64,000 bases of DNA from NCBI RefSeq assembly GCF_016743815.1, contig NZ_CP061035.1, forward strand, positions 2,606,501-2,670,500. Direction: 5' to 3'. The translations under genes were made by a program, and so were the position numbers. Positions 8,697 through 17,404 of this stretch are shown here, piece after piece; positions within the stretch are counted from its first letter, which is position 1; every line of letters starts with the position of its first letter. Origin of the DNA: Sphingomonas aliaeris (GTDB lineage: Bacteria > Pseudomonadota > Alphaproteobacteria > Sphingomonadales > Sphingomonadaceae). The notes under the pieces were generated by a model. The model saw nothing but the letters and a program-made list of their open reading frames with translations. It was not told where the DNA came from and did not search any database.

Positions 8697-9029
8697 GGCA
8701 AAAATCCTGTGTCTCGATGATGGCGATGTGCCTACGGGGACATCAGAGCAATTGCCGTGCCAATGGCGGCTTTCGTGCCATCGCGATGGTAAACACGCTT
8801 GGAGGCGATAGTTAATGTAAGTTTCTCTTACACCCCTATACGTGTGCTCTCTAGCCGGTGCCCTCGATTAACTTTCAAGTTCTGAAAGATCCTGGATTTC
8901 ATATTAAGTATTAAATTATTTCAACCGGATCGCTGCATCGCCCCACGACAGGCAGGCGCGTGGTTGCTTCATGTCATTGCGCAAAGTGAAGGATCGGGCC
9001 ACCAAGGCGGAAATCGTGCGGGATCACCT
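8697..9029. other. Divergent intergenic region, no gene
   Basis: A 333-bp divergent spacer between the PEPxxWA gene (-) and the PAP2 gene (+). It is clearly more AT-rich than its surroundings, especially 8760-8940, as expected for two promoters. I see no convincing ORF, palindrome or tRNA-like fold. Confidence 0.5.
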
Positions 9030-9581
9030 ATGCATACCCCTTCTTCTTCCCGTCGCCTGATCTTGGTCGGAACGATCGCGCTTACGGCGGCGATGCCCGG
9101 TGCGGCGCATGCGGAAGGCTGGGATATGGCGGGGGATATCGGGCGCAACGTGCTGGTCGGGGCGGCGCTCGGGATACCCGTGATCAAGGGCGACTGGCAG
9201 GGCGGCTTGCAGGCCGGGGGCAGCATCCTGGTCGGCAGCGGGATCACTTACGGCCTCAAGCGGATCATCCCGTCCGGGCGCCCGGACGGAAGCGATTCGC
9301 GCAGCTTTCCATCGGGTCATGCGACGACCGCGTTTGCCGCCGCCGCGACGCTCGACAATCGCTATGGCTGGAAAGTCGGCGTTCCGGCTTTCGCCGTCGC
9401 GACCTTCGTCGGCGCCAGCCGCCTGACCGCGCGCAAGCATCGCTGGTATGACGTCGTTGCCGGTGCGGCGATCGGAACGGGAAGCGGGTTGCTGCTGACA
9501 CGGAAGCGGAATTCTTCCGTTCGGTTGCTACCCTTTGGCGACAGCAAGGGCGGCGGCGTGTCGTTCGCGATGCGGTTCTGA
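9030..9581 (+). CDS. PAP2-superfamily phosphatase, exported
   Basis: Phosphatidic acid phosphatase type 2 / vanadium haloperoxidase fold enzyme of 183 residues. The three phosphatase motifs are present: KRIIPSGRP (KxxxxxxRP), SFPSGH, and SRLTARKHRWYD (SRxxxxxHxxxD). A signal peptide or N-terminal membrane anchor (LILVGTIALTAAMPGAAHA) precedes the domain, placing the active site on the periplasmic side. MHTPSSSRR at 9030 is chosen since it gives a normal signal peptide. Substrate unknown; lipid phosphates or undecaprenyl pyrophosphate are family possibilities. Confidence 0.88.
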   Translation: MHTPSSSRRLILVGTIALTAAMPGAAHAEGWDMAGDIGRNVLVGAALGIPVIKGDWQGGLQAGGSILVGSGITYGLKRIIPSGRPDGSDSRSFPSGHATTAFAAAATLDNRYGWKVGVPAFAVATFVGASRLTARKHRWYDVVAGAAIGTGSGLLLTRKRNSSVRLLPFGDSKGGGVSFAMRF

Positions 9582-9621
9582 CCGGCGCCGAGCCGGGAAG
9601 AGCGGGACGAAAAATCGCATT

Positions 9622-9686
9622 AGGGTCACATCAGGGTCACACTATCGCGGCCGATCGTGTATGCCGAAGTTCACACAAGTTCACAC
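9622..9686. repeat. Two short tandem repeat pairs in a spacer
   Basis: AGGGTCACA occurs at 9622 and 9633 (11-bp period), and AAGTTCACAC is exactly duplicated head-to-tail at 9667-9676 and 9677-9686. They share a GTTCACA/GGTCACA-like core. This lies in the 409-bp gap (9582-9990) that also holds a palindrome at 9852-9922 and no gene. Could be a protein-binding array; function unknown. Confidence 0.5.
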
Positions 9687-9851
9687 GATATCGGGTCCTG
9701 CACGGCGCGCGATTGGCTGGGCAAAGGATCATTGTTGGGCGACGATTTGAAAGAGCGGGATTAGTAGCGGCAAGGAAGATAGTCGGCAGCGTCCGTGTAG
9801 GACAGCCTGCGTCGGGCCGGGTTCTCGAAGGCCAACAGGGTTTCCAATCCC

Positions 9852-9922
9852 ACCGTTCGTGCCGAGCTTGTCGAAGCACCTGTGCGTGGCGCACGCCCTT
9901 CGACGGGCTCAGGACGAACGGT
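9852..9922. repeat. Inverted repeat, GTGCTTCGACAGGCTCAGC family
   Basis: Arms at about 9852-9879 (ACCGTTCGTGCCGAGCTTG start) and 9894-9922, facing each other, between the convergent PAP2 and chemoreceptor genes. Confidence 0.8.
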
Positions 9923-9990
9923 GGGGGCGGCGGTGCTGCTTCGAGGCTCGGGGTCGCGTCGCTCCCACGTGCCGGATGATCGGGTATCGC

Positions 9991-11805
9991 TCAGCAGGCC
10001 TCGGCGAGATCGAAGTGCGCCGCCGACGCCCGCCGCCCCGAGCCGGTCCCGGAACCAGCCCCAGCCCCGGCCCCACCCCCGTCCCTGCCCAGCTTGAACC
10101 GGCTCGCCTGCTGCGTCAGGCCGCCGACCTCGTTCGCCAGATTGCGCGCGGCGGCGGATGTCTGTTCGACCATCGCCGCATTCTGCTGCGTCGACCGGTC
10201 CATCAGGCCGACCGCCGCGGCGATCTCGGATATCGCGGCGGACTGTATCCGGTTGTCGCTTGCCATCGTCGCCAGCAATTGATGCACGTGCCCGACGTCC
10301 GAGGATATGTCCGATAGCGCCTCGTCCACCAGCGTCACCGCATCTACGGCGGTGATGATGTCCGCCTGCGTCACGGTCAACTGGTCGCGGGCGCGCTTCG
10401 CTTCCTCTTCCGCGCGCATCGCCAGTGCGGAGACGAGATCCGCGACCACAGCGAAGCCGCGTCCGGCATCGCCTGCGCGCCCCGCCTCGACCGCGGCGTT
10501 CATCGCCAGAACGCGCGTCTGGAAGGCGATCTTGTCGAGCCCTTCGATGACGTCGTCGATACCCCGCGCGCTGCCGCTGACGCGGTCCATCGCCTGCCGC
10601 GCCTCGCTCGCCTTCGATCGTCCGCCGCCGACCGTGGCGATCGCCTGATCCGCGCGCGCGACGGTTTGCGAGGCGACGTCCGCCGACGCCTTGATGCGAT
10701 CGTCCACCGCGGACAGCGAGCCTGCCGCCTGTTCCAGCGACGCGGCGCTGCCTTCCGTACGGCGTGCCAGATCCTCCGATGCCTGCGCGATCTCGCCCGA
10801 TCCCAGCCGGATCGCCGCCGCACTGTCGCCGACCGATCCGATCAGGGTGCGCAACTTGTCCAAGGCGTCGTTGAAATTGGATCGCAGGACCGAATAGTCC
10901 GGCGGAAACTGTTCGTGGATCGTCGCGGTCATGTCGCCCCCGGCCAGATCCGCCAGATGGCGAGACACGGTATCGACGACGTGTTTCTGTTCGCGATCGG
11001 CACTGATCTTGGCATTCTCCGCGTCTCGCTTGGCGATTGCGGCAAGGCGGAAGGTCTCCAGACCCGCATTCAGCGCGCCGATCTCGTCCCGCCGCGTGCC
11101 CACCGATGTCGCCGCCGTGTAGTCGCCCGCCGACAGACGCTGCATGTTCGATGCCGCCACGCTCAGCGGTGCGATCGCCCGCCGGTTGATCATCCACAGG
11201 AAGCCGACCAGGCCCGCGAGCAGAGCGATCGCCGCCCCCGCCGCGGCGATTTGCGCGTTACGGACCGACCGCGCGGAACTGGCCTTCAGCGCCGTCTGGA
11301 ATTCGGTAGCGGACGTCACGGCAACGTCGATCGCCGCACGGTGGCGATCATAGGCCGAGGCGAGGCGGCGATAGCTTGCCCCCGCCTCCTCCGTCCGCCC
11401 CGCCTTGATCGCGGGTAGGAAGCGCGTTTCCAGTTCCTTCCAGAATTGCTGTGCCGGGGCGTTCGTGGTGATGGTCAGTTGATCGCGCAGCTTCGCGTCC
11501 ATCGTCGTGACGAGCCAATATTCGTGGCGTTCGTCATAGCTGCGATGCAGTGCCGCGAGCCGCTCGCTCCGCGCCGCGACCTCCGCCGGATGCGCCAGGA
11601 CCAGTGTCGCTTCCAGATACGGTTCGATGATATATTCGGGCGGCGGCAGGATGTCGGCGATGTAATCGGACGCGTGTTGCGACTGCACCTGTAGCGGGCC
11701 ACCCATCTTGATCTGCTCGACCACCAGCCACACCGTCGCCGCCGCCACGATGAGCAGGACGACCAACGCTGCGGCCGCGCCTGCAATGAGGCTGCGTATT
11801 TTCAT
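9991..11805 (-). CDS. Methyl-accepting chemotaxis protein
   Basis: Transmembrane chemoreceptor of 604 residues. Membrane helices lie at about residues 5-29 and 185-207, enclosing a roughly 155-residue helical periplasmic sensor. A HAMP segment (RRAIAPLSVAASNMQRLSAGDY) and the coiled-coil signalling domain follow. The hairpin tip reads IAFQTRVLAMNAAVEAGRAG, close to the canonical sequence but with Arg where Asn is usual. It ends in a Gly/Ala-rich tail (GAGAGSGTGSGRR) and FDLAEAC; no CheR-binding pentapeptide is seen. MKIRSL is chosen as start because the membrane helix follows directly. Ligand unknown; no che genes nearby. Confidence 0.92.
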   Translation of the reverse strand: MKIRSLIAGAAAALVVLLIVAAATVWLVVEQIKMGGPLQVQSQHASDYIADILPPPEYIIEPYLEATLVLAHPAEVAARSERLAALHRSYDERHEYWLVTTMDAKLRDQLTITTNAPAQQFWKELETRFLPAIKAGRTEEAGASYRRLASAYDRHRAAIDVAVTSATEFQTALKASSARSVRNAQIAAAGAAIALLAGLVGFLWMINRRAIAPLSVAASNMQRLSAGDYTAATSVGTRRDEIGALNAGLETFRLAAIAKRDAENAKISADREQKHVVDTVSRHLADLAGGDMTATIHEQFPPDYSVLRSNFNDALDKLRTLIGSVGDSAAAIRLGSGEIAQASEDLARRTEGSAASLEQAAGSLSAVDDRIKASADVASQTVARADQAIATVGGGRSKASEARQAMDRVSGSARGIDDVIEGLDKIAFQTRVLAMNAAVEAGRAGDAGRGFAVVADLVSALAMRAEEEAKRARDQLTVTQADIITAVDAVTLVDEALSDISSDVGHVHQLLATMASDNRIQSAAISEIAAAVGLMDRSTQQNAAMVEQTSAAARNLANEVGGLTQQASRFKLGRDGGGAGAGAGSGTGSGRRASAAHFDLAEAC

Positions 11806-11969
11806 CCCGGACGTACCTTTCACCTGCCGCTCAAGCGGATCACGAGCGACCATGCCGAGGCATCATAGGAGGGAACCAGCGCCGGCGGGCGGGCGGCACG
11901 TGCAATCTGCGCGACCGTATTGCAGATCGATGCATTGTCCCGGCTTCGCATCCCTTATAGGGCGTGACG

Positions 11970-12452
11970 ATGGCCGACCCCCGGATCATCGATGTCACGC
12001 TGGACGAGCGCACCATCCTGTGGCGCTCGGCGGATATCGAACAGGAACGGCGGATCGCGATCTTCGATCTGATCGAGGGCAATCACTTCGCGCCGCAACG
12101 CGTGCATCCCGACGGCTATGCCGGGCCGTACAAGATCGCGCTGAGCGTCGAGGAAGGGCGGCTGGGCATCGCGATCAACCGCGCGGACGATACGCATCTG
12201 GAGACCTATGTCCTCGGGCTGGGGCGCTTCCGGCGGCCGATCAAGGACTATTTCGCGATCTGCGACAGCTATTACGCCGCCATCCGCAACGCGACGCCGG
12301 CGCAGATCGAGACGGTCGACATGGCGCGGCGCGGCATCCACAACGAGGCGGCGGAACTGCTGAAGGAACGGCTGGAGGGCAAGATCGAGATCGATTTCGA
12401 CACCGCCCGCCGCCTGTTCACGCTGATCTGCGTGTTGCACATCAAGGGTTGA
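11970..12452 (+). CDS. UPF0262 family protein
   Basis: Cytosolic protein of 160 residues matching UPF0262, a mainly alphaproteobacterial family of unknown function. Recognisable stretches are DERTILWRSADIEQERRIAIFDLIE and the terminal FDTARRLFTLICVLHIKG. ATG at 11970 is preferred to the in-frame GTG at 11964, since MADPRIIDVTLD is the usual family beginning. The GH25-like gene starts 4 bp after the stop. Confidence 0.9.
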   Translation: MADPRIIDVTLDERTILWRSADIEQERRIAIFDLIEGNHFAPQRVHPDGYAGPYKIALSVEEGRLGIAINRADDTHLETYVLGLGRFRRPIKDYFAICDSYYAAIRNATPAQIETVDMARRGIHNEAAELLKERLEGKIEIDFDTARRLFTLICVLHIKG

Positions 12453-12456
12453 GGCG

Positions 12457-13149
12457 GTGAGTTTGCGGTTTCTTGCCAGCGGCACCGGGCGTGTCGCGAT
12501 CGGCGCGGTGATCCTCGCGCTGATCGGCGTGCTCGGCTGGTGGGTCGTCACCGGGTGGCACCCGTCGCGCAAGACCTATGTCTTCCAGGGGATCGACGTT
12601 TCGGACGAGCAAGGCGCGATCCGCTGGCCGACGATCGCCGCGGGGGGCGCCGATTTCGCCTATGTCCGCGCGACGATGGGCGCCGATGGCCGCGATTCGC
12701 GCTTCGCGACGAACTGGGCGGACGTGCATGCCGCCGGGATGCGGCGGGGCGCGTTGCACATCTGGTCCTTCTGCAAGCCGGCCGCAGATCAGGCGAACAA
12801 TTTCAATACCACCGTGCCGCGCGTCGACGACGCCCTGCCCGCCGCCGTCCTGATCCAGGTCTCGCCGGGATGCACCGTCCAGCCGGACCGCGCTGCGCTG
12901 ATCGCGGAGATCGACCGGTTCGCGTCGATGGTCGAGGCGCATACGGGCACGCCGATCCTGTTGAAGATCGCCGCGCCGGTCGAGACGCAGTACGAACTTT
13001 CCGCCGCGATCCAGCGCCCGTTGTGGAGCATGCGCAACTTCATTCCACCGAACTACGCCGCCCGCCCGTGGCGCATGTGGCAGGCCAGCGACATTCGGCA
13101 TATCGATGGCGTGAACGGTCCAGTGCGCTGGAACGTGGTGGCCCCGTGA
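12457..13149 (+). CDS. GH25-fold lysozyme-like protein, membrane anchored
   Basis: Protein of 230 residues with an N-terminal membrane anchor (residues about 12-32) followed by a GH25 (Chalaropsis-type muramidase) fold: FQGIDVSDEQGAIRWPTIA, DFAYVRATMG, HIWSF and the late WRMWQASD strand. In active GH25 enzymes the ATEG motif carries Glu and a DxE pair closes strand 4. Here ATEG reads ATMG and the DxE position appears as IQVSPGC, so the catalytic acids seem lost. It may bind rather than cut peptidoglycan, or use other residues. GTG start 4 bp after UPF0262; its stop overlaps an alternative start of cdd. Confidence 0.8.
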   Translation: MSLRFLASGTGRVAIGAVILALIGVLGWWVVTGWHPSRKTYVFQGIDVSDEQGAIRWPTIAAGGADFAYVRATMGADGRDSRFATNWADVHAAGMRRGALHIWSFCKPAADQANNFNTTVPRVDDALPAAVLIQVSPGCTVQPDRAALIAEIDRFASMVEAHTGTPILLKIAAPVETQYELSAAIQRPLWSMRNFIPPNYAARPWRMWQASDIRHIDGVNGPVRWNVVAP

Positions 13150-13166
13150 CGTATCTGGAGATTGTG

Positions 13167-13643
13167 ATGCCTGACTTCACGCTGGACGACACCGTGCGCG
13201 ACACGCTGATCGCCGCCGCGCGCGACGCCGCCACCCGCGCGCATGCCCCCTATTCGAACTTCGGCGTCGGCGCGGCCTTGCTGCTGACCGATGGCAGCAT
13301 CGTGACCGGGGCCAATTTCGAGAATGCCAGTTACGGCCTGTCGCTCTGTGCGGAAACCGTCGCGCTCGCCACCGCCAACAGCGCGGGCCGATTGGCGGAC
13401 GTCGTCGCGGTCGGTGTGATCGGCGGCGCGATCCGTGACGGCGCAGTGACCGGGGACACGCCGGTCGGCCCGTGCGGCCGGTGTCGCCAAGTGATCAACG
13501 AAGCCGCGCAGATCGGCGGACGCGACATCGTCGTCTGGTGCGGCAGCGCGACCGGCGCGCAGGTCGACCGGCACATGCTGTCGGAACTGCTTCCGCACGC
13601 TTTCGGCCCGGCGGATCTGGGGATCAGCACGCCCCCGCGTTGA
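13167..13643 (+). CDS. cdd: Cytidine deaminase
   Basis: Zinc-dependent tetrameric cytidine deaminase of pyrimidine salvage, 158 residues. The zinc site is seen as CAETVAL (Cys ligand and the catalytic Glu) plus PCGRCRQV (two further Cys ligands). YSNFGVGAALL and FENASYGLSLCAE are family hallmarks. The ATG at 13167 has a GGAG six bases upstream; the in-frame GTG at 13146 overlapping the preceding stop is a weaker alternative. Confidence 0.94.
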   Translation: MPDFTLDDTVRDTLIAAARDAATRAHAPYSNFGVGAALLLTDGSIVTGANFENASYGLSLCAETVALATANSAGRLADVVAVGVIGGAIRDGAVTGDTPVGPCGRCRQVINEAAQIGGRDIVVWCGSATGAQVDRHMLSELLPHAFGPADLGISTPPR

Positions 13644-13655
13644 CGGGTCGCGATA

Positions 13656-13680
13656 CGGATCGTATACGTTTCGTATATCG
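13656..13680 (+). promoter_or_regulatory. Putative operator/promoter of the ParD-like gene
   Basis: TCGTATA is repeated at 13660-13666 and 13671-13677 (11-bp period) inside GGATCGTATACGTTTCGTAT, about 20-40 bp before the ParD-like start. Antitoxin genes usually repress themselves through such repeats, and the AT-rich TATACG/TATATC could double as -10 elements. Confidence 0.45.
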
Positions 13681-13700
13681 ACCGCATTGCGAGACGTATT

Positions 13701-13919
13701 TTGGGCATCGTGAAGATCGACGACGAACTGCATGCCGACGTGCGCCGGGCGAGCGGCGCGATGTGCCGCTCGATCAATGCGCAGGCCGAATACTGGATCA
13801 GGATCGGCATGCTGGCGGAGGCGAATCCGGCGCTGTCGTTCGCCCAGATCATGCGGATGCAGCTTGCCGCCGCCAACGTCCGCCTGCCGGAACTCGGCCC
13901 CGAACTCGCAGCCGCCTGA
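13701..13919 (+). CDS. ParD-like antitoxin family protein, no toxin partner
   Basis: Protein of 72 residues resembling the ParD_like family (ribbon-helix-helix type antitoxin): MGIVKIDDELHADVRRASG, then RSINAQAEYWIRIGMLAE. Start is TTG at 13701, matching the family beginning MGIVKI; GTG at 13710 is the alternative. No ParE/RelE-type gene is adjacent: map starts one base after the stop. It is therefore an orphan, or regulates map with which it is apparently co-transcribed. Confidence 0.75.
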   Translation: MGIVKIDDELHADVRRASGAMCRSINAQAEYWIRIGMLAEANPALSFAQIMRMQLAAANVRLPELGPELAAA

Positions 13920-13920
13920 C

Positions 13921-14698
13921 ATGGTCAAGACGCCCGACGAACTGGCGCTGATGCGCGTATCGGGCAAACTGCTCGCGTCCGTGTTCGAGATGCTGGATCG
14001 GCAGCAACTGGCGGGCCTGTCCACGTTGGAGATCAACGATCTGGTCGACCGGTTCATCACCGTCGATCTCGCCGCGCGCCCGGCAAGCAAGGGGCAGTAT
14101 GATTACGGCTTCGTGCTGAACTGTTCGATCAACAATGTCGTCTGCCACGGCGTGCCCGACGCGAACCGGATCGTCCGCGACGGCGACATCATCAACCTGG
14201 ATATCACGCTGGAAAAGAACGGCTTCATCGCCGATTCGAGCAAGACCTATCTGGTCGGCGAGGCGACGCCCGCCGCGCGGCGCCCTCGTCCGCGTGGCGC
14301 AGGAGGCGATGTGGAAGGGCATCGGCCAGGTCCGGGCGGGCGCGCATCTGGGCGATATCGGCTTCGCGATCGACAAGCATGCGAAACGCCACGGCTATTC
14401 GGTGGTGCGCGAATATTGCGGCCACGGCATCGGCCGCGAGATGCACGAGGAACCGGCGGTGCTGAATTTCGGGCGTGCCGGATCCGGCCTGAAATTACGC
14501 GAAGGCATGGTCTTCACGATCGAACCGATGGTCAATCAGGGCACGCGCCGCGTCTCGACCGAGGCGGATGGCTGGACCGTGGTGACCGACGACGGCAAGC
14601 TTTCCGCGCAGTTCGAACATACCGTCGCGGTGACTCGGCACGGTGTCGAGGTGCTGACGCTCCGCAGTGACGAGAAGCACGCTTTGCCTCGGGCCTGA
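13921..14698 (+). pseudogene. map: Type I methionine aminopeptidase, frameshifted
   Basis: N-terminal Met excision enzyme, a binuclear metallopeptidase. The first part (MVKTPDELALMRVSGKL...SSKTYLVGEATPAAR) reads in one frame and the rest (ALVRVAQEAMWKGIG...) in the next. The join is at 14278-14282, where CGGCGCC contains one base too many: dropping it restores 258 residues. All metal ligands are intact across both halves: Asp in NLDITLEKNGFIADSS (two), His in CGHGIGREMHEEP, Glu in FTIEPM and Glu in QFEHTVAVT. Since Map is normally essential and the rest is undamaged, a sequencing error is more likely than real inactivation. Starts one base after the ParD-like gene. Confidence 0.85.
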
Positions 14699-14775
14699 GC
14701 CCGCGACGCCCCGAGTGGAACGCGCGCTTGCCTCCTTGGCCCGATCCCGCGAAGACACGGAAAAGGGGAATCGCC

Positions 14776-15330
14776 ATGTCTATCCTGTCCGACCGCTGGA
14801 TCCGCGAGCAGGCGCTCGCCACCGGTATGATCGAGCCGTTCGTCGATAGGCAGCAACGCGACGGCTGCATCAGCTATGGCCTGTCCTCCTATGGCTATGA
14901 CGCGCGGGTGTCGGACGAATTCAAGATCTTCACCAATATAGACAGCGCGATGGTCGATCCGAAGGACTTTGCCGCCAACAGCTTCGTCGATCGCAAGACC
15001 GATGTCTGCATCATCCCGCCGAACAGCTTCGCGCTGGCCCGCACGGTCGAATATTTCCGCGTGCCCCGCGACGTGCTGGTCATCTGCCTCGGCAAATCGA
15101 CCTATGCGCGCTGCGGGATCATCGTGAACGTCACGCCGCTGGAACCCGGTTGGGAGGGGCATGTTACGCTGGAATTCTCGAACACCACGCCCCTGCCCGC
15201 GAAGATCTACGCCAATGAAGGCGCGTGCCAGTTCCTGTTCCTGCAAGGGAACGAGCCGTGCGAGGTCAGCTATGCCGACCGGGCGGGCAAATATATGGGC
15301 CAGCGCGGGGTGACCTTGCCGAAGCTTTGA
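14776..15330 (+). CDS. dcd: dCTP deaminase
   Basis: Homotrimeric dCTP deaminase giving dUTP for thymidylate synthesis; 184 residues, normal length. Conserved blocks include [13 protein letters not shown], the [31 protein letters not shown] region holding the catalytic Glu, and the C-terminal [11 protein letters not shown]. The ATG at 14776 has AAAAGGGGA upstream as ribosome binding site. Confidence 0.96.
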   Translation: MSILSDRWIREQALATGMIEPFVDRQQRDGCISYGLSSYGYDARVSDEFKIFTNIDSAMVDPKDFAANSFVDRKTDVCIIPPNSFALARTVEYFRVPRDVLVICLGKSTYARCGIIVNVTPLEPGWEGHVTLEFSNTTPLPAKIYANEGACQFLFLQGNEPCEVSYADRAGKYMGQRGVTLPKL

Positions 15331-15364
15331 GCGGTCGTCCGGGGATATGGAGTGGCGGGGCGGA

Positions 15365-15724
15365 ATGAGCGAACCTATCGATAGCTGGGATGGCGGGCGA
15401 GTCCGCACATGGCTCGATCGCCGGATCGAGGCATCGCTCGCCGAACAGGCCCGTGCAGACAGGAACGGGCGCGGTCACGAAGATGATTACGACAAGGCCG
15501 CGGCCGAGGAATGGGTCTGCCGCGCGGCCGGCCGGGGCGACGCTGCTGACGATCCTAAGCGGTTCGAGGCGCTGCTGAAGACGCTGTTGGCGCAGGATGA
15601 ATATCGCCGGCCGGGCATCCATGACGACCGCCGCTTCGAACGCGAAGTCCGAGCCTGCCTGCGCAAGGTGATCAAGATGACGAAGACCAATACCGGCTTC
15701 GAGAAACTATCGCGCTTTCAATAG
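15365..15724 (+). CDS. Hypothetical protein
   Basis: Highly charged protein of 119 residues (MSEPIDSWDGG...). No signal peptide, membrane segment or known motif; helical and rich in Arg, Asp, Glu and Ala. Start at 15365 (MSEP) or 15347 (MEWRGG). It lies 34 bp after dcd and may ride on that transcript. Downstream the frame +1 relative to it stays open and protein-like up to 15924, so the gene may once have been longer or be frameshifted. Confidence 0.55.
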   Translation: MSEPIDSWDGGRVRTWLDRRIEASLAEQARADRNGRGHEDDYDKAAAEEWVCRAAGRGDAADDPKRFEALLKTLLAQDEYRRPGIHDDRRFEREVRACLRKVIKMTKTNTGFEKLSRFQ

Positions 15725-16426
15725 AGTCGGATTGGGCAGGCTTTGCCCGTATCGAGCGGGCGTCCGATGACGGCAATCCGATCGTGCTTGCTGGACCGCC
15801 GCTCCCGTCAGCGCGGGATTCGGGTGAGTATAGTCCCCGGAACAGATCGTGGCTGACGGACCATGCGGTGTTCGAACGGGAATTCCGTGCGAAATGCGCT
15901 TGCCGGACCGGAACGTCATACTGACGACGGTCGAGGCTTGAAACCGGCGGCATCGCGATCCTGAGCCAGCCACTCTCTTCCCCCCTCCCGCTTGCGGTAG
16001 GAGTCGGGGGAGGGTCTGGGGGTTCAGGCAATTCGCCAGAACAGCCCCTACCCAGCCCCTCCCGCAAGCGGGAGGGAGTTAAGAGGGCCTCGCGAAAAGA
16101 TCGTGAAGCCGGAAGCCATTATCGCCCGTGGCTCTTTCCGGGGTGGCGGGATCGCTGGAGCAATTCAGTCCGAGGACCGGCAGGTCGGTTGGTTCCAGCA
16201 ACACGGTGGCACACCCGCCGCGATGCTGAGCGAACCGCCGGGGACGTCCTGCCTGCCCTTGCGGTATTCGGTGCGAACGGCCTGGACGGCGCGACGCCAG
16301 ATTACCCGAAAGCGCCCAGGAACGAAACCGTGCAGGACTGGCTCACGTTGAGGCCCAGCCGTGTAGGCCCGCGCCGTTATTGCAGGGACCAGAACCCAAG
16401 CGGCCGTGCGACAGGACGAGTTCCGG
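15725..16426. other. Gene-poor region with palindromic repeat
   Basis: About 700 bp without a supportable gene. A startless open stretch runs to 15924. CCCTCCCGCTTGCGG (15983-15997) and CCCCTCCCGCAAGCGGGAGG (16056-16075) form a dispersed palindrome. The rest (16080-16426) has mixed reading frames with many stops and looks like decayed sequence. Confidence 0.5.
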
Positions 16427-16780
16427 TCAGCGCGACGAAAGCTGGACGCCAACCAATTTCCCGAGGCCGGCACGCGCCAAATTGTGGGACCAGGCAGTCT
16501 TCTCGCCCGACAGGTCCATCAGCACGTTCGGCTGCGCCAGGACGGCTTCATAAGCCGCGCGTGCCTGCTGCTGCCGATCCGTGTGGCGATAGACGGCTGC
16601 GAGGTTAAGCATCAGTTCGGGACGTTCCGGATAGGCTTTGAGCTGCGATGCCAGCGACCGCTCGGCACGGGCATAGTCACCGGTCGCGATCTGGCGATAG
16701 CCGGTATGATCCTGCGCGAGCGCCGTCGCCGGTAGCGCCATAGCGCCCAGAACGACCAGGGTGGCAGCAAACGTCCGCAT
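16427..16780 (-). CDS. Exported tetratricopeptide-repeat protein, small
   Basis: Protein of 117 residues with a signal peptide (MRTFAATLVVLGAMALPATALAQ) and roughly two TPR units: GDYARAERSLASQLKAYPERPELMLNLAAVY and RQQQARAAYEAVLAQP. Likely periplasmic scaffold protein. It is 165 bp downstream of the exbD genes on the same strand, beyond a terminator-like hairpin, so probably a separate unit. Confidence 0.75.
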   Translation of the reverse strand: MRTFAATLVVLGAMALPATALAQDHTGYRQIATGDYARAERSLASQLKAYPERPELMLNLAAVYRHTDRQQQARAAYEAVLAQPNVLMDLSGEKTAWSHNLARAGLGKLVGVQLSSR

Positions 16781-16888
16781 GCTCGATCTCCCGTTACCGC
16801 CTTCGCTTATCCGAAGGTTTCAGTTTTGTGACATCCTTGTGTCACTTTTGTGTAACGGAAGCAAGAGCAGATGAATTGGCCCCAACGC

Positions 16889-16919
16889 AAAAGGGCGGCC
16901 CCTTTTGGGACCGCCCTTA
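16889..16919 (-). terminator. Terminator of the tonB-exbBD operon
   Basis: Hairpin AAGGGCGG(T)CCC-AAAA-GGG(G)CCGCCCTT read on the minus strand and followed by TTTTGCG, starting 27 bp after the last exbD stop. Confidence 0.7.
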
Positions 16920-16945
16920 TCGGCGTCAACGACGATGATCCGGGA

Positions 16946-17374
16946 TCAGAAGTCGTTGCGGTATTGCTCGTTGCCGATGAAGCCCAGCTTCGTCACGCCC
17001 GAACGCTTGATCACGGCCAGCACCTCGTCGACGCGGGCATACCGCGCCTGCGGATCGGGCTGGAAGTGCAGCTCGGGCTCAGGCTTGATCTGCGTGGTCT
17101 GCTCCAGATACTGCTGAAGCGTCACGCCGTCGACTGGTGCACCATTCCACGAGATCGTGCCCGCAGGATCGATGACGACCTTGTTCTTCTGCGGATCGAT
17201 GACCTGCGTCTTGTTGTTCGGGTCGTTGACCGGAAGATCGACCTTCACCGCGTGAGTCTGGATCGGGATGGTGATGATGAACATGATGAGGAGAACGAGC
17301 AGGACGTCGATCAACGGCGTCATGTTCATTTCCATCATCGGTTCACCGTCGTCGGAACCGCCAGCCATTGCCAT
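16946..17374 (-). CDS. exbD: Biopolymer transport protein ExbD (second copy)
   Basis: ExbD/TolR family subunit of the proton-driven TonB motor, 142 residues: short cytoplasmic N-terminus, one membrane helix (PLIDVLLVLLIMFIITIPI) carrying the conserved Asp, and a periplasmic domain. It follows another exbD copy after 30 bp. The periplasmic parts of the two differ greatly, so they are not recent duplicates; this one has a helical DEVLAVIKRSGVTKLGFIG end. Confidence 0.93.
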   Translation of the reverse strand: MAMAGGSDDGEPMMEMNMTPLIDVLLVLLIMFIITIPIQTHAVKVDLPVNDPNNKTQVIDPQKNKVVIDPAGTISWNGAPVDGVTLQQYLEQTTQIKPEPELHFQPDPQARYARVDEVLAVIKRSGVTKLGFIGNEQYRNDF

Positions 17375-17404
17375 ATCAATTACTCCTGAGTCTTGCGCGG
17401 TTCG

